Shown here one piece after another: positions 17,241-26,246 of a DNA stretch of 64,000 nucleotides (its first letter is position 1; the number at the start of each line of letters is the position of its first letter). The position numbers and the translations under genes are program-made. Under the pieces are notes generated by a model. It was not told the origin of the DNA, ran no database searches, and saw only the letters and a program-made list of their open reading frames with translations. The stretch is from Vitreoscilla massiliensis (lineage in GTDB: Bacteria > Pseudomonadota > Gammaproteobacteria > Burkholderiales > Neisseriaceae), in NCBI RefSeq assembly GCF_001457815.1, contig NZ_LN898220.1:62001-126000 (forward strand), in the 5' to 3' direction.

Positions 17241-18236
17241 TTACAAATCAATGCTGGTCAAGTCTTTACCGATCACCACATTGCCTGTGTAAAACTGTTT
17301 CACGCCCTCTTCCCACATTTTGTCGCTAATCAATGGGTCATCGCCCGGCACATAATGCGTCAACACCAGATTTTTCACGCCCGCAGCCTGAGCCAAACGG
17401 CCCAATTCATCGGTATTGGTGTGTGAACCTTTAAAATGCTGGTATTGCTGTTCCGCCGACTGGCTGTCGCCGGCCAATTTTTTCGCCAAACGACGGATGC
17501 CGTCTTCATATTGCACCTCATGCACCAAATAATCCGCGCCTTTAGCAAACTTCACCATTTCTTCGTTGTAAGCCGAATCGCCTGAGAACACCACCGTCTT
17601 GCCATTGAATTCAAATTTGAAACTGTAAGTCTCATCAAAAGGTGGATGGATGGATTTGATGGCAGTCACTTTGATGCCATCTTGCTTGAACACTGGGTTT
17701 AATTGCTGAATTTCGTGCACTGCGATCAATTTGCGCGGATCGGCACGGTCTTCATCGGCCATGCGTGTGTTGATGTCGATTTCATTCGATTTGAAATAGG
17801 CTTCGGTCATGTTTTTCATGCCAGTAGGGCCATACACTTGTACCGGCTTTTTCAAACCACCGGTGACCCAAGCGTTGTAAAACAAATTGCCGTATTCCAA
17901 AGTGTGGTCGGAATGCATGTGGGTAATGAACACATAATCCAAGTCTTGCAAGCGGTAACCGGCTTTGACCATTTGCACCGACACGCCGTAACCGGCATCG
18001 ACGACAAATTTCTTGCCATTAATCACCAATAAATTGGCAGGATTGGCACGCTTCACGCCCACCCGTGGGCCGCCTTGTGTGCCCAACAACACCAAACGGT
18101 TGTCTTGTGCTGACGTATTTTGAGCAGCTTGCACGCTGTGAGTGGCGGCCGTGTTCACGTTTTCAGCCCCAGCCATACTGGTCAACGCCAAGCCCAAAGC
18201 CAAAGTCATGCTGATGGACATTGTTTTTAATTTCAT
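17241..18236 (-). CDS. Exported metallo-beta-lactamase-fold hydrolase
   Basis: 331 residues with a signal peptide (hydrophobic stretch, then SMAGAEN). Zinc site motif HMHSDH near residue 105, with a further aspartate in FSGDSAYNE and histidines in LVHEVQYED and LTHYVPGDDP. This spacing resembles the RNase Z/arylsulfatase-like branch rather than antibiotic-degrading enzymes; the export signal argues against a tRNA substrate. Start at 18236 has AGAAGAG upstream. Function unknown; a periplasmic ester or sulfate/phosphate ester is a guess only. Confidence 0.85.
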   Translation of the reverse strand: MKLKTMSISMTLALGLALTSMAGAENVNTAATHSVQAAQNTSAQDNRLVLLGTQGGPRVGVKRANPANLLVINGKKFVVDAGYGVSVQMVKAGYRLQDLDYVFITHMHSDHTLEYGNLFYNAWVTGGLKKPVQVYGPTGMKNMTEAYFKSNEIDINTRMADEDRADPRKLIAVHEIQQLNPVFKQDGIKVTAIKSIHPPFDETYSFKFEFNGKTVVFSGDSAYNEEMVKFAKGADYLVHEVQYEDGIRRLAKKLAGDSQSAEQQYQHFKGSHTNTDELGRLAQAAGVKNLVLTHYVPGDDPLISDKMWEEGVKQFYTGNVVIGKDLTSIDL

Positions 18237-18382
18237 CGTTTACTCTTCTGTTGTGTGTATTGTTATGAGCGGGCGAATATAAACGAGTTTTGCACAGACG
18301 CCACTATTAAAACCCGTATAACTCCTATCCGTAAAAGTGGTAGATAAAAGCAAAATCAAACAGATACTATGGTTTTGTGCAC

Positions 18383-18419
18383 AAAAAAGCGGCCTGTAAA
18401 TCTTTACAGGCCGCTTTTA
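18383..18419. terminator. Bidirectional terminator from paired uptake words
   Basis: AAAAAAGCGGCCTGTAA, loop, complement ending GCTTTTA. It lies 13 bp past the RTX gene stop on the minus strand. Confidence 0.85.
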
Positions 18420-18431
18420 TATTTCAATAGG

Positions 18432-19892
18432 CTAAGCTGCTGCCAATTGTATGTCTGATTGCATATTGATATTGCTGGTAATGGCAGTTCCATCTGTATT
18501 GCCCATCGCCGCCATGGCATTGGTCATTTGGGTAACGGCATTGACATCGCTGGCTTTGAGGATTTGCCCATCAGCAAATTCCCAATTGACGATTACTTGG
18601 GCTTCAGCATCAGCACCATTTTTAAACTGGCCAATAATAGTAACTTTGTCAGTACTGTTATTTTTTTGAATAATGAGATTTTGGTCATCTCTAACAAAAG
18701 TAACTTCAGATAAATTCACATCCCTAAAATACATATGATTTTCGGCCGTGTAATCCACAATATCATCGTTACCCCAAGTCCCGGACATCACATATGTATC
18801 CGCACCTGTACCACCCACCAAAACATCATCACCAGCAAGTCCATTTAAAACATCATTTCCATAACTACCATACAACATATCAGATACTGCAGTACCTATC
18901 ACATCATCATTACCATTGCTACCTGAAATCTTGGCAGGACCACCCAGGGGACCTCTCTCTTCCACTCTGTTGATGCCTTCATAAATCGCTTTTATATGGT
19001 CAGATTTAAAAACTTGACCATCAGCAAATTCCCAATTAACAATCGAATTATCCTTCCATCCGCCATCACCATTCAACTGCCCTCTAATGGTCAGCCAAGG
19101 TTGAACATCAATGGGATCATATGGATTAATAATCAAGTCACTAGAACCTAAATTCTCAAAACGCATGTCTTCTAAATTGGCATTTTTAAAATAAATGTGA
19201 TTGTTTGCACCAGAATCATAAATATCATTGGAATTATGATAATAATCTTCCCAAGTTTCAAAACCAAAGTCATCGTTGATGACATAAGTATCGACACCTA
19301 AACCTCCAACTAATGCATCATGCCCATCGCCACCTTTAATCACATTGTTATCAGCATTCCCCAAAATATAATCATTACCAGAAGTACCTATGATTTCATC
19401 ACTATTATTATTCGCAAAAATCCAATTGTCATTGACAGCCAAATTTTGTATAGCACTAGTCTCCAGCACCAAACCATCGGCAAATTCCCAGTGAGTCACT
19501 GTACCATCGAGATTTTGTAATCCACCAAAATCATCCTGATTATAAAAATTCTCAATGGTTATACTGTCATCGGAGTATTTCCGTGTAATCAATAAATCAT
19601 CAATATACGCATTTGTGGTGACATTGTATCTTTTCACAAATTGGACACTGGCCAAATCTGCTATTTTTACATCCCGAAAAAAGATATGGTTACTGTCTGT
19701 GCTGTCCTTAATAATGTCTTGTCCCCATTGCCCTACATAAACATAGGTATCTGCTCCGTCCCCGCCACGCAAAATATCATCCCCACTGCCACTGCGTAAA
19801 ATATCATTACCTGCATAAGCATAAATCTCATCTCCCCCACTGCCCGCTACCAAATCATCAAAATCAGCACTTCCAAAAATATTTTGTCCCAT
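18432..19892 (-). CDS. RTX-repeat protein A (all-repeat architecture)
   Basis: 486 residues built from three similar units (about residues 1-150, 155-300 and 320-450). Each unit is a short run of calcium-binding nonapeptides (GSGDDILRGGDGADTYVY type) followed by a beta-rich stretch with the recurrent words HIYFK/HMYFRDV and NWEFADGQ, which resembles the hemolysin-type calcium-binding related domain. There is no signal peptide and no recognisable catalytic or toxin domain; RTX proteins are normally exported by type I secretion through an uncleaved C-terminal signal. The last 36 residues are nearly identical to those of the RTX protein at 24620-26077. No type I secretion genes are in the window. 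Ribosome site GAGGTGAATA. AT-richer than most neighbours. Confidence 0.82.
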   Translation of the reverse strand: MGQNIFGSADFDDLVAGSGGDEIYAYAGNDILRSGSGDDILRGGDGADTYVYVGQWGQDIIKDSTDSNHIFFRDVKIADLASVQFVKRYNVTTNAYIDDLLITRKYSDDSITIENFYNQDDFGGLQNLDGTVTHWEFADGLVLETSAIQNLAVNDNWIFANNNSDEIIGTSGNDYILGNADNNVIKGGDGHDALVGGLGVDTYVINDDFGFETWEDYYHNSNDIYDSGANNHIYFKNANLEDMRFENLGSSDLIINPYDPIDVQPWLTIRGQLNGDGGWKDNSIVNWEFADGQVFKSDHIKAIYEGINRVEERGPLGGPAKISGSNGNDDVIGTAVSDMLYGSYGNDVLNGLAGDDVLVGGTGADTYVMSGTWGNDDIVDYTAENHMYFRDVNLSEVTFVRDDQNLIIQKNNSTDKVTIIGQFKNGADAEAQVIVNWEFADGQILKASDVNAVTQMTNAMAAMGNTDGTAITSNINMQSDIQLAAA

Positions 19893-20103
19893 TATTCACC
19901 TCAAAAATATAAATTAAAGTTATTGCACTTTTAGAGTAATATAAAAACTCTTCGCCTTCAAATGAATTTTATTCTTATGCGTATTATCATAATTACAATT
20001 ATGTTGAATGCTTTAACAACTTTATTTTGGATAGAAAAGTGGCCTGTAAATATTTACAGGCCACATCCATTAAACCATTAAGCGAAAAGTAAAATGCTCG
20101 AAA
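19893..20103. other. Intergenic region with a variant uptake-word palindrome
   Basis: AT-rich gap between two RTX genes. At 20039-20064 lies a perfect 26-bp palindrome made of GTGGCCTGTAAAT and its complement, one base off the standard word (GTGGCC for GCGGCC) in both arms. It is the likely terminator of the upstream 956-residue gene. Confidence 0.65.
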
Positions 20104-22974
20104 CTAAATTGAAGCAATTGTTAAAGCATTATTAGGTGTAGGTGAAATCCATTCTGCAGCATTGCGTATTTCACTTCCATCACTTGCCATGCCTTGTATC
20201 ATTTGATTGACCATGGCTTGGTTGATGGTAGTGCCATCTCCCAATACAATAGATCCAGAGGTGGTTGAACTGAAAAGAGTATTGTAATTATCAATAGTGA
20301 CGGAATTACCACCATCAATTCCTATGGTCAAACTAAGATTGTTGCGACTGTAAAATAAATTTTGAAAACCCAATAAATGTGCAAAAACTACCGTGTCGTT
20401 ACCCGCAGAGGCAACGATATTGTCAACACCTTCATTTAGATTAAAGTAAAAAGTATCATCACCGTCACCACCATTCAGAACATCATCACCAGTGCCACCG
20501 ATGAGGGTGTCCGTGCCAGCACCTCCCCCTAAGCTATCATTGCCTGCACCACCCTCTAAACGGTCATCACCACCCCAGCCACTCAAGCTATCATTGCCCA
20601 CTTCACCATACAGGGTATCATTGTAATACGAGGACCCTGCCAAGCTGTCATTCCCATTACCGCCATACATTGTTACGGGCACACCAAATACATACATTGC
20701 ACCATCGTACATCCACATTTGGTCGTTGGCATCACTGCCATGCAACACCAAGTTTTGTGACAGTTGTGCCCAAGTCACGGTTTGATCTTTGAAAATAAAT
20801 TTTGCTGGCATATAATGTAACGGGTTCTCATCGTAGATTGGATCTCTTTGAAATGTAATCGAATCAGTACCATTGTAACCATACATGGTTAAACTACCCC
20901 AAGATGTCGTGAATTTAACATCGGCAAAATTGACATCTTTCATTTCTATGGTATTGCTACCAGAACGATCAACCACCACATCTTGGCCATGGCCATTGTA
21001 AAATATATAGGTATTGTTTTCTCCTGAGGCCTTTATATAATCATTGCCCACCCCACCAATTAAAGTACTGTTGCTGGTATCAACATTTATAGAATCATTT
21101 CCAGCACCACCAATGATTCGGTCTCCATTACCATAGCTAATGCTTAATGTATCATCACCATCACCACCATTTAAGATAACGCCTCCCAGTGATTCAGCCC
21201 AGATATTGTCATCCCCTGCCAAACCATTAATGGTCCAATTCTTTATAGCCGCATTATTGTTATAAAGTTCGTCTGAAGCCGCAGTACCATTCCAAATCAA
21301 CCGAGTATTACCAAAAATCAAATCATCATAAGTAATATTTTTATCTTGAAATTTAAATGAAACCAGCTCACTGTTACTATTAAAGAAATAATTCTGTAGA
21401 AGTACTTTACTCATACTGGAACCAACAGCCTTGACAAGTAAATCGTTACCTTCACGGATAAATTCCACAGTATTACTAACAGCATCATAAAAATTAATGG
21501 AAGAATTTTGCTCGCTACTCAGCTGTACAATATCAAGAATTTTTGTCTGTGTTTCGCCTGAGAACACCAAATATTGCATGCCATTATCAAAGGAAAAAGA
21601 TTTATGGCTAGCAGACGTGTTGACATCAAAATATTGCTTAACAAGCACTTGGTCTGTGGTATTACCGTAGGCAAACACACGTAAATCATTACCAACACGG
21701 TCAAAAACTGCATTACTGCTGTTGGCACCAGCAAAAACCAAACTATCATACGACAATGTATCATCTGTATCAGTGACAGAATCTTTCCCATGACCTTGGG
21801 CAAACAAATAGGTATCTGCATCATCTCCCGTACCGCCATATAGACTGTCAGCACCAATACCACCATCTAAAATATCATTACCAGCATCACCATTAATCCC
21901 ATCACTACCTAGACCACCTAAAATAGTGTCATTGCCACCACCACCACGAAGAATATCATTACCTGCTAGACCACCAATGGTTTCGGCCGAAGCAGTACCA
22001 GACAATAAATCATTACCACTGGTACCTGTAATAGTTAATGGGACAGTTGTCAAAACTTTGTCCGCAAATTTAAATACCATATTGAGATTTGGCATCTCCG
22101 CATCAAAATACTGTCTAACCAGTACTTCATCACCTGCATTACCATAACCTGAAATTAATAAGTCATTGCCAATTCGTCTAAATATAGCCGTTGTACTATT
22201 CATATTTAAAAATTCTAAGCTGTCTTTAGCTGTAGTATCGTCGGTATCAATAACAGTATCTCGACCATGACCTTTGGCAAAAATATAACGGTCGATATCA
22301 TTGCCGGTTCCTCCATACAACAGATCATCTCCTACGCCACCATTAATGATGTCATTACCGGCCTCACCTTTTATTTCATCATTGCCGTTCCCACCCAAAA
22401 TACTATCGTTACCAGCGCCTGCACTAATTAAATCATTTCCATCCAAGCCATAAATCGTTTCAGCAGATGCACTGCCGTTCAAAACATCATTAGCATTGGT
22501 TCCCTTAATAATCAAAGATACTGATGTCAACGTTTTATCTGCAAATTGAAACACTTTATTTGAGGCGAAAGCCGAAGTATCAAAATATTGATGTACCAAG
22601 ACTTCATCATTGACGCCACCATAACCCCAAATACGCAAATCATTACCAACACGGTTAAAAATAGCAGCAGTACTGTTGATATTCAGGAACACTAAGGTAT
22701 CTTTGGCTGTATTATCATCGGTATCAATCACCGTATCTTTACCATGCCCTACAGAAAAGATATAACGATCTATATCGTTGCCGGCACCACCATACAAAAC
22801 ATCATTGCCCTCCCCGCCGTTAATGGTGTCATTACCAGCATCGCCATTAATGCCATCATTACCAGCACCTCCAAAAATAACATCATCTCCTGTACCAGCT
22901 CTGATGACATCATTGCCTACAGTACCATTTAATGTTTCAGAAGCACTGCTACCATTGATATAGTTTATTGCCAT
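20104..22974 (-). CDS. Large RTX-repeat protein B
   Basis: 956 residues, no signal peptide. The N-terminal half has three tandem units of about 165 residues: a nonapeptide run (GNDGINGDAGNDTINGGEG type), the phrase DIDRYIF-GHGKDTVIDTDD, then NRVGNDLRIWGYG and VLVHQYFD. A less regular middle follows (about 500-700), then a second long nonapeptide run (about 770-880) and a C-terminal tail (VNQMIQGMAS) that loosely resembles the tails of the two smaller RTX proteins (VTQMTNAMAA). Ribosome site TAGGAG before ATG 22974. No enzymatic domain seen. A secreted calcium-dependent structural or adhesive role is inferred. Confidence 0.82.
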   Translation of the reverse strand: MAINYINGSSASETLNGTVGNDVIRAGTGDDVIFGGAGNDGINGDAGNDTINGGEGNDVLYGGAGNDIDRYIFSVGHGKDTVIDTDDNTAKDTLVFLNINSTAAIFNRVGNDLRIWGYGGVNDEVLVHQYFDTSAFASNKVFQFADKTLTSVSLIIKGTNANDVLNGSASAETIYGLDGNDLISAGAGNDSILGGNGNDEIKGEAGNDIINGGVGDDLLYGGTGNDIDRYIFAKGHGRDTVIDTDDTTAKDSLEFLNMNSTTAIFRRIGNDLLISGYGNAGDEVLVRQYFDAEMPNLNMVFKFADKVLTTVPLTITGTSGNDLLSGTASAETIGGLAGNDILRGGGGNDTILGGLGSDGINGDAGNDILDGGIGADSLYGGTGDDADTYLFAQGHGKDSVTDTDDTLSYDSLVFAGANSSNAVFDRVGNDLRVFAYGNTTDQVLVKQYFDVNTSASHKSFSFDNGMQYLVFSGETQTKILDIVQLSSEQNSSINFYDAVSNTVEFIREGNDLLVKAVGSSMSKVLLQNYFFNSNSELVSFKFQDKNITYDDLIFGNTRLIWNGTAASDELYNNNAAIKNWTINGLAGDDNIWAESLGGVILNGGDGDDTLSISYGNGDRIIGGAGNDSINVDTSNSTLIGGVGNDYIKASGENNTYIFYNGHGQDVVVDRSGSNTIEMKDVNFADVKFTTSWGSLTMYGYNGTDSITFQRDPIYDENPLHYMPAKFIFKDQTVTWAQLSQNLVLHGSDANDQMWMYDGAMYVFGVPVTMYGGNGNDSLAGSSYYNDTLYGEVGNDSLSGWGGDDRLEGGAGNDSLGGGAGTDTLIGGTGDDVLNGGDGDDTFYFNLNEGVDNIVASAGNDTVVFAHLLGFQNLFYSRNNLSLTIGIDGGNSVTIDNYNTLFSSTTSGSIVLGDGTTINQAMVNQMIQGMASDGSEIRNAAEWISPTPNNALTIASI

Positions 22975-23285
22975 CTGATTCTCCTAAATTTCACTTGTTT
23001 TGGTATATTTACTGCTGCATTAAAATGTACTTTCTAGCTTAATATGATTTGCAAATACATTTTCTAAATCATTAGATTCAAGCTAAAATTTTTAATGTTT
23101 TTGCATTGTGGCTTAATGTTTTTATAATGGTATCCCTGTACAAATTAAGCCGTTTGATCATGTCAAAATAATGATGTAATGCATATCAAACAGCTCACTC
23201 CATCATATCAAAAAATATGAAAATTCCCATAACTTTCATTATGATATAGATATTTATATCTCTTCATAAATAGAAAGGCAATATT
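22975..23285. other. 311-bp AT-rich divergent intergenic region
   Basis: Lies between the divergent starts of RTX protein B and the 410-residue exported protein. Very AT-rich, with a small dyad AGATATTTATATCT just upstream of 23286. Both promoters must lie here. No uptake word is present. Confidence 0.5.
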
Positions 23286-24518
23286 ATGAAACCAACAAAA
23301 AAAACATTACTGCTTCATTTTCTAGCAGTGGCTGCTTGCTTAATACCTCAATGGGCTTATGCTAATAATACTGTTACTAATGGTGTTGATGCGTATTTAG
23401 TCACAAGAACTTGGGCACCTAATGAGCGTTATAATGCCACTCACTTTTTAATGGTCCCACTGCATTATGCCTATCAAACTCAAGACAAACAGTTGATACA
23501 AAAATTTGATGCCCAAATGGCGATACTCACTCAATCCAATCTAGAAAGCATGGATTTAAGTGATAGCTCACAGCGCTTGCGTTTATTGCAATACTTATAT
23601 TTATTAAGCCAATATGCCGTCTTGTCCGGAAACAAACAGCCTGAGCTCAGTACTTACTTATTACAAAATATGCGTAAAATTTGGACTGAAATGCCCGCAT
23701 GGCAATGGCAGCGCAAACCTTTCAATAATATGAAAGAGCGGATTCAATGGAAACTTAATGTGGGAAAAGATGTGGGATTTAAACGTGCCATCATTGATGA
23801 AGAGTTTTTTACATTTGCAGTTGCTGCAGATTTGAGCAAAATTTATAAAAACAATCCCGTATTAAAAGACATTAACCAAACAAGTTTACAAGTATTTCAA
23901 CAACGTAGTAGTTTTGATTCATCTGGGAGATGGTTGTTTGATAAAGGTAGTTGGGACACTCATCCTGATTTTGCTTACGCAGGTTACACCGATACACAAC
24001 ATATTGAAGACAAGAAACCCATACAAAATACTGTAATGGATTCCTCACATTTTTTGCGCATGCCCTTGATTTTAAAATCACTGCAAGACAGCTATCAAAC
24101 CGGCTCCGTACCATATGCCTTCTATCAGAAAACCAGAATGGGGCTTGAAAAACAGTTTTTTGATAAGGTTTTAGTCAATAAGAATAACAATATCAGCCTG
24201 ACCAACTTCATGGATGGACGCAATGGTGTGTACCGTTGGAATCATAAGTCTTTAGGTCAAGAAAATGAAGGCTATGATGCCTATGAATTAACCTCCTCTT
24301 TCGGTATGGGTTGGTGGGTATTTTTACCAAATAGCCGCATCAATAATTTGTACCACCAATATCACCAACAAATCACCACCAATGACATCAATCAAAAAAA
24401 ATGTGATCGCCTATCAGAAGTGATCATCCAAAAGCAAAATATTATTAACCGCAAGACTTTGAACCAATGTATGTATTGGTATAACACCATTATGACTGAT
24501 GCCATTACCAATAAATAA
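23286..24518 (+). CDS. Exported protein of unknown function embedded among RTX genes
   Basis: 410 residues, not recognised. A clear signal peptide is present (KPTKK, then a hydrophobic stretch to WAYA-NNT). The mature protein is rich in Trp, Tyr and Asn, looks mostly helical, and has no repeats, no lipobox and only two cysteines, both near the C-terminus (KKCDRL and LNQCMYW). Conserved-looking segments are WDTHPDFAYAGYTD (about 220), DSSHFLRMPLILKSL (about 258) and NEGYDAYELTSSFGMGWWVF (about 340). The aromatic helical character is compatible with an (alpha/alpha) toroid carbohydrate-active enzyme, but no catalytic motif supports this. It is the only plus-strand gene in the RTX block and shares its AT-rich composition. 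Confidence 0.75.
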   Translation: MKPTKKTLLLHFLAVAACLIPQWAYANNTVTNGVDAYLVTRTWAPNERYNATHFLMVPLHYAYQTQDKQLIQKFDAQMAILTQSNLESMDLSDSSQRLRLLQYLYLLSQYAVLSGNKQPELSTYLLQNMRKIWTEMPAWQWQRKPFNNMKERIQWKLNVGKDVGFKRAIIDEEFFTFAVAADLSKIYKNNPVLKDINQTSLQVFQQRSSFDSSGRWLFDKGSWDTHPDFAYAGYTDTQHIEDKKPIQNTVMDSSHFLRMPLILKSLQDSYQTGSVPYAFYQKTRMGLEKQFFDKVLVNKNNNISLTNFMDGRNGVYRWNHKSLGQENEGYDAYELTSSFGMGWWVFLPNSRINNLYHQYHQQITTNDINQKKCDRLSEVIIQKQNIINRKTLNQCMYWYNTIMTDAITNK

Positions 24519-24570
24519 CAATGTTTTCTTAAATTGAATTTAAGTTTGACTTTCGATATGTTTATGTAAT

Positions 24571-24608
24571 ATAAAAGCGGCCTCTAACGATTTACAGGCC
24601 GCTTTTAT
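24571..24608. terminator. Bidirectional hairpin between converging genes
   Basis: ATAAAAGCGGCC...GGCCGCTTTTAT. One arm is a full uptake word (24592-24602); the other is decayed (GCGGCCTCTAA). It separates the 410-residue gene from RTX protein C. Confidence 0.75.
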
Positions 24609-24619
24609 ATACAAACAGA

Positions 24620-26077
24620 TTAAGCTGCTGCCAATTGTATGTCTGTTTGTGTATTGATATTGCTGGCAATGGCCGTTCCATCTGTATTGCCCATTGCCGC
24701 CATAGCATTGGTCATTTGGGTAACGGCATTGACATCGCTGGCTTTGAAGATTTGTCCATCAGCAAATTCCCAATTCACAATGACTTGTGCAGCCGTATCG
24801 GTGCCATTTTTAAATTGACCCATGATGCGAATTTGTTCGCTGCTATTGAGTTTGTGAATCAACAAGTCTTCACCATCGCGCACGAATGCCACATCTTTTG
24901 CATTCACATCTCGAAAATACATGTGGTTGTCGGCATTGAAATCCATGATGTGGTCTTGCCCCCAATTGCCATTAAACACATAAGTGTCCGCTCCCACACC
25001 ACCCACCAATACATCATCTCCCGCGCCACCGTTCAATACATCGTTACCGTATTGTCCGAATAAGATTTCGTGGTGCTCAGTACCATATATTTCATCGTTC
25101 CCATTGCTGCCCACTAGTCTGCCATCGTCCCAAATATTGTCATCATTGCCTTGACCAGTTTTAAAAAGCATTTTGGTCAAAACTTCAATATGTGAAGATT
25201 TCAGTATCTGACCATCGGCAAACTCCCAGTTGACCACAGACTTGCCATCCCAATCATTGTAATTGTCATACTGCCCATAAATGGTAACAGCTTGTCTGCC
25301 TTCAAAACCCTTAGTAGAAAGCACATGCAAATCTTCAGCATTGAGATTGCCACGCATAAACACCACATCGGACAGTAAACTACGATTAAAGTAAATGTGA
25401 TTATTGGCTTGTCCATCGATAATCTTTATGGTTTCAGATTCGGTAGCTGGGGCTGAAAACAATGTTGAAACCACATAAGTATCTGCACCGCTCCCTCCTA
25501 TCAAGGTATCGCTGCCACCTCCACCAAAAATCACATCATTGCGGGCATTACCATATATGGCTTCAGACGCTGTACTACCATGAATTTCTTCTTGATTATT
25601 CACATTATTGATACGGGTTTGATATAGATTTTGATAATGAGAATTCTCAAGTAACCTATGAATTTGCTGAGCATTCAACACCAAGCCATCCGCAAACTCC
25701 CAATGGCTGATAACATTGTCAGTCAATAAAAAGTCTTGCCAGTTTTCATCCAACCACCGAAATTGATTGCTGATGGTAATGTGTTCATCTGTACCTATTT
25801 TGCGTATCAGCAAATCCATACCCACTTGCTCAAATTTTAAATCTGCCAATGTCACATCTCTAAAGAATATGTGGTTCTCGCTACCGCCATCCGTGATGAC
25901 ATCTTGCCCCCAGTCACCCGCATACACATAGGTATCAGCCCCCTCTCCGCCGATTAAGACATCATTGCCCAAACCACCACGCAATACATCATTACCGCCA
26001 TAGCCATAAATCGTATCATTGCCGACACTGCCGGTTAAATCATCCTCAAATTCACTGCCAAAAATATTTTGTACCAT
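24620..26077 (-). CDS. RTX-repeat protein C (paralog of protein A)
   Basis: 485 residues with the same three-unit plan as the protein at 18432-19892: nonapeptide run with GADTYVY, then HIFFRDV or HMYFRDVNAKD, then HWEFADG/NWEFADGQI. N-terminus MVQNIFGSEFEDDLTGS matches MGQNIFGSADFDDLVAG, and the C-terminal tail from about DVNAVTQM to the end differs at very few positions. Ribosome site GAGGAAATGTC. Export by type I secretion is likely from the RTX content, with no transporter nearby. Confidence 0.82.
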   Translation of the reverse strand: MVQNIFGSEFEDDLTGSVGNDTIYGYGGNDVLRGGLGNDVLIGGEGADTYVYAGDWGQDVITDGGSENHIFFRDVTLADLKFEQVGMDLLIRKIGTDEHITISNQFRWLDENWQDFLLTDNVISHWEFADGLVLNAQQIHRLLENSHYQNLYQTRINNVNNQEEIHGSTASEAIYGNARNDVIFGGGGSDTLIGGSGADTYVVSTLFSAPATESETIKIIDGQANNHIYFNRSLLSDVVFMRGNLNAEDLHVLSTKGFEGRQAVTIYGQYDNYNDWDGKSVVNWEFADGQILKSSHIEVLTKMLFKTGQGNDDNIWDDGRLVGSNGNDEIYGTEHHEILFGQYGNDVLNGGAGDDVLVGGVGADTYVFNGNWGQDHIMDFNADNHMYFRDVNAKDVAFVRDGEDLLIHKLNSSEQIRIMGQFKNGTDTAAQVIVNWEFADGQIFKASDVNAVTQMTNAMAAMGNTDGTAIASNINTQTDIQLAAA

Positions 26078-26185
26078 GACATTTCCTCAATTAAAGTGAT
26101 TGCACCACTTTAGTATAGAATAATTGCTTCATGATTCTCAATGTAATTCAACTCCTTAACGGTAACCGAGACACTTATCCAACAC

Positions 26186-26222
26186 AAAAAAGCGGCCTGT
26201 AAACATTTACAGGCCGCTTTTA
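26186..26222. terminator. Bidirectional terminator from paired uptake words
   Basis: AAAAAAGCGGCCTGTAAAC, loop, complement ending GCTTTTA. It lies 25 bp past the ispH stop and upstream of RTX protein C. Confidence 0.85.
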
Positions 26223-26246
26223 AACTAGGCAATACAACCACAGCAT

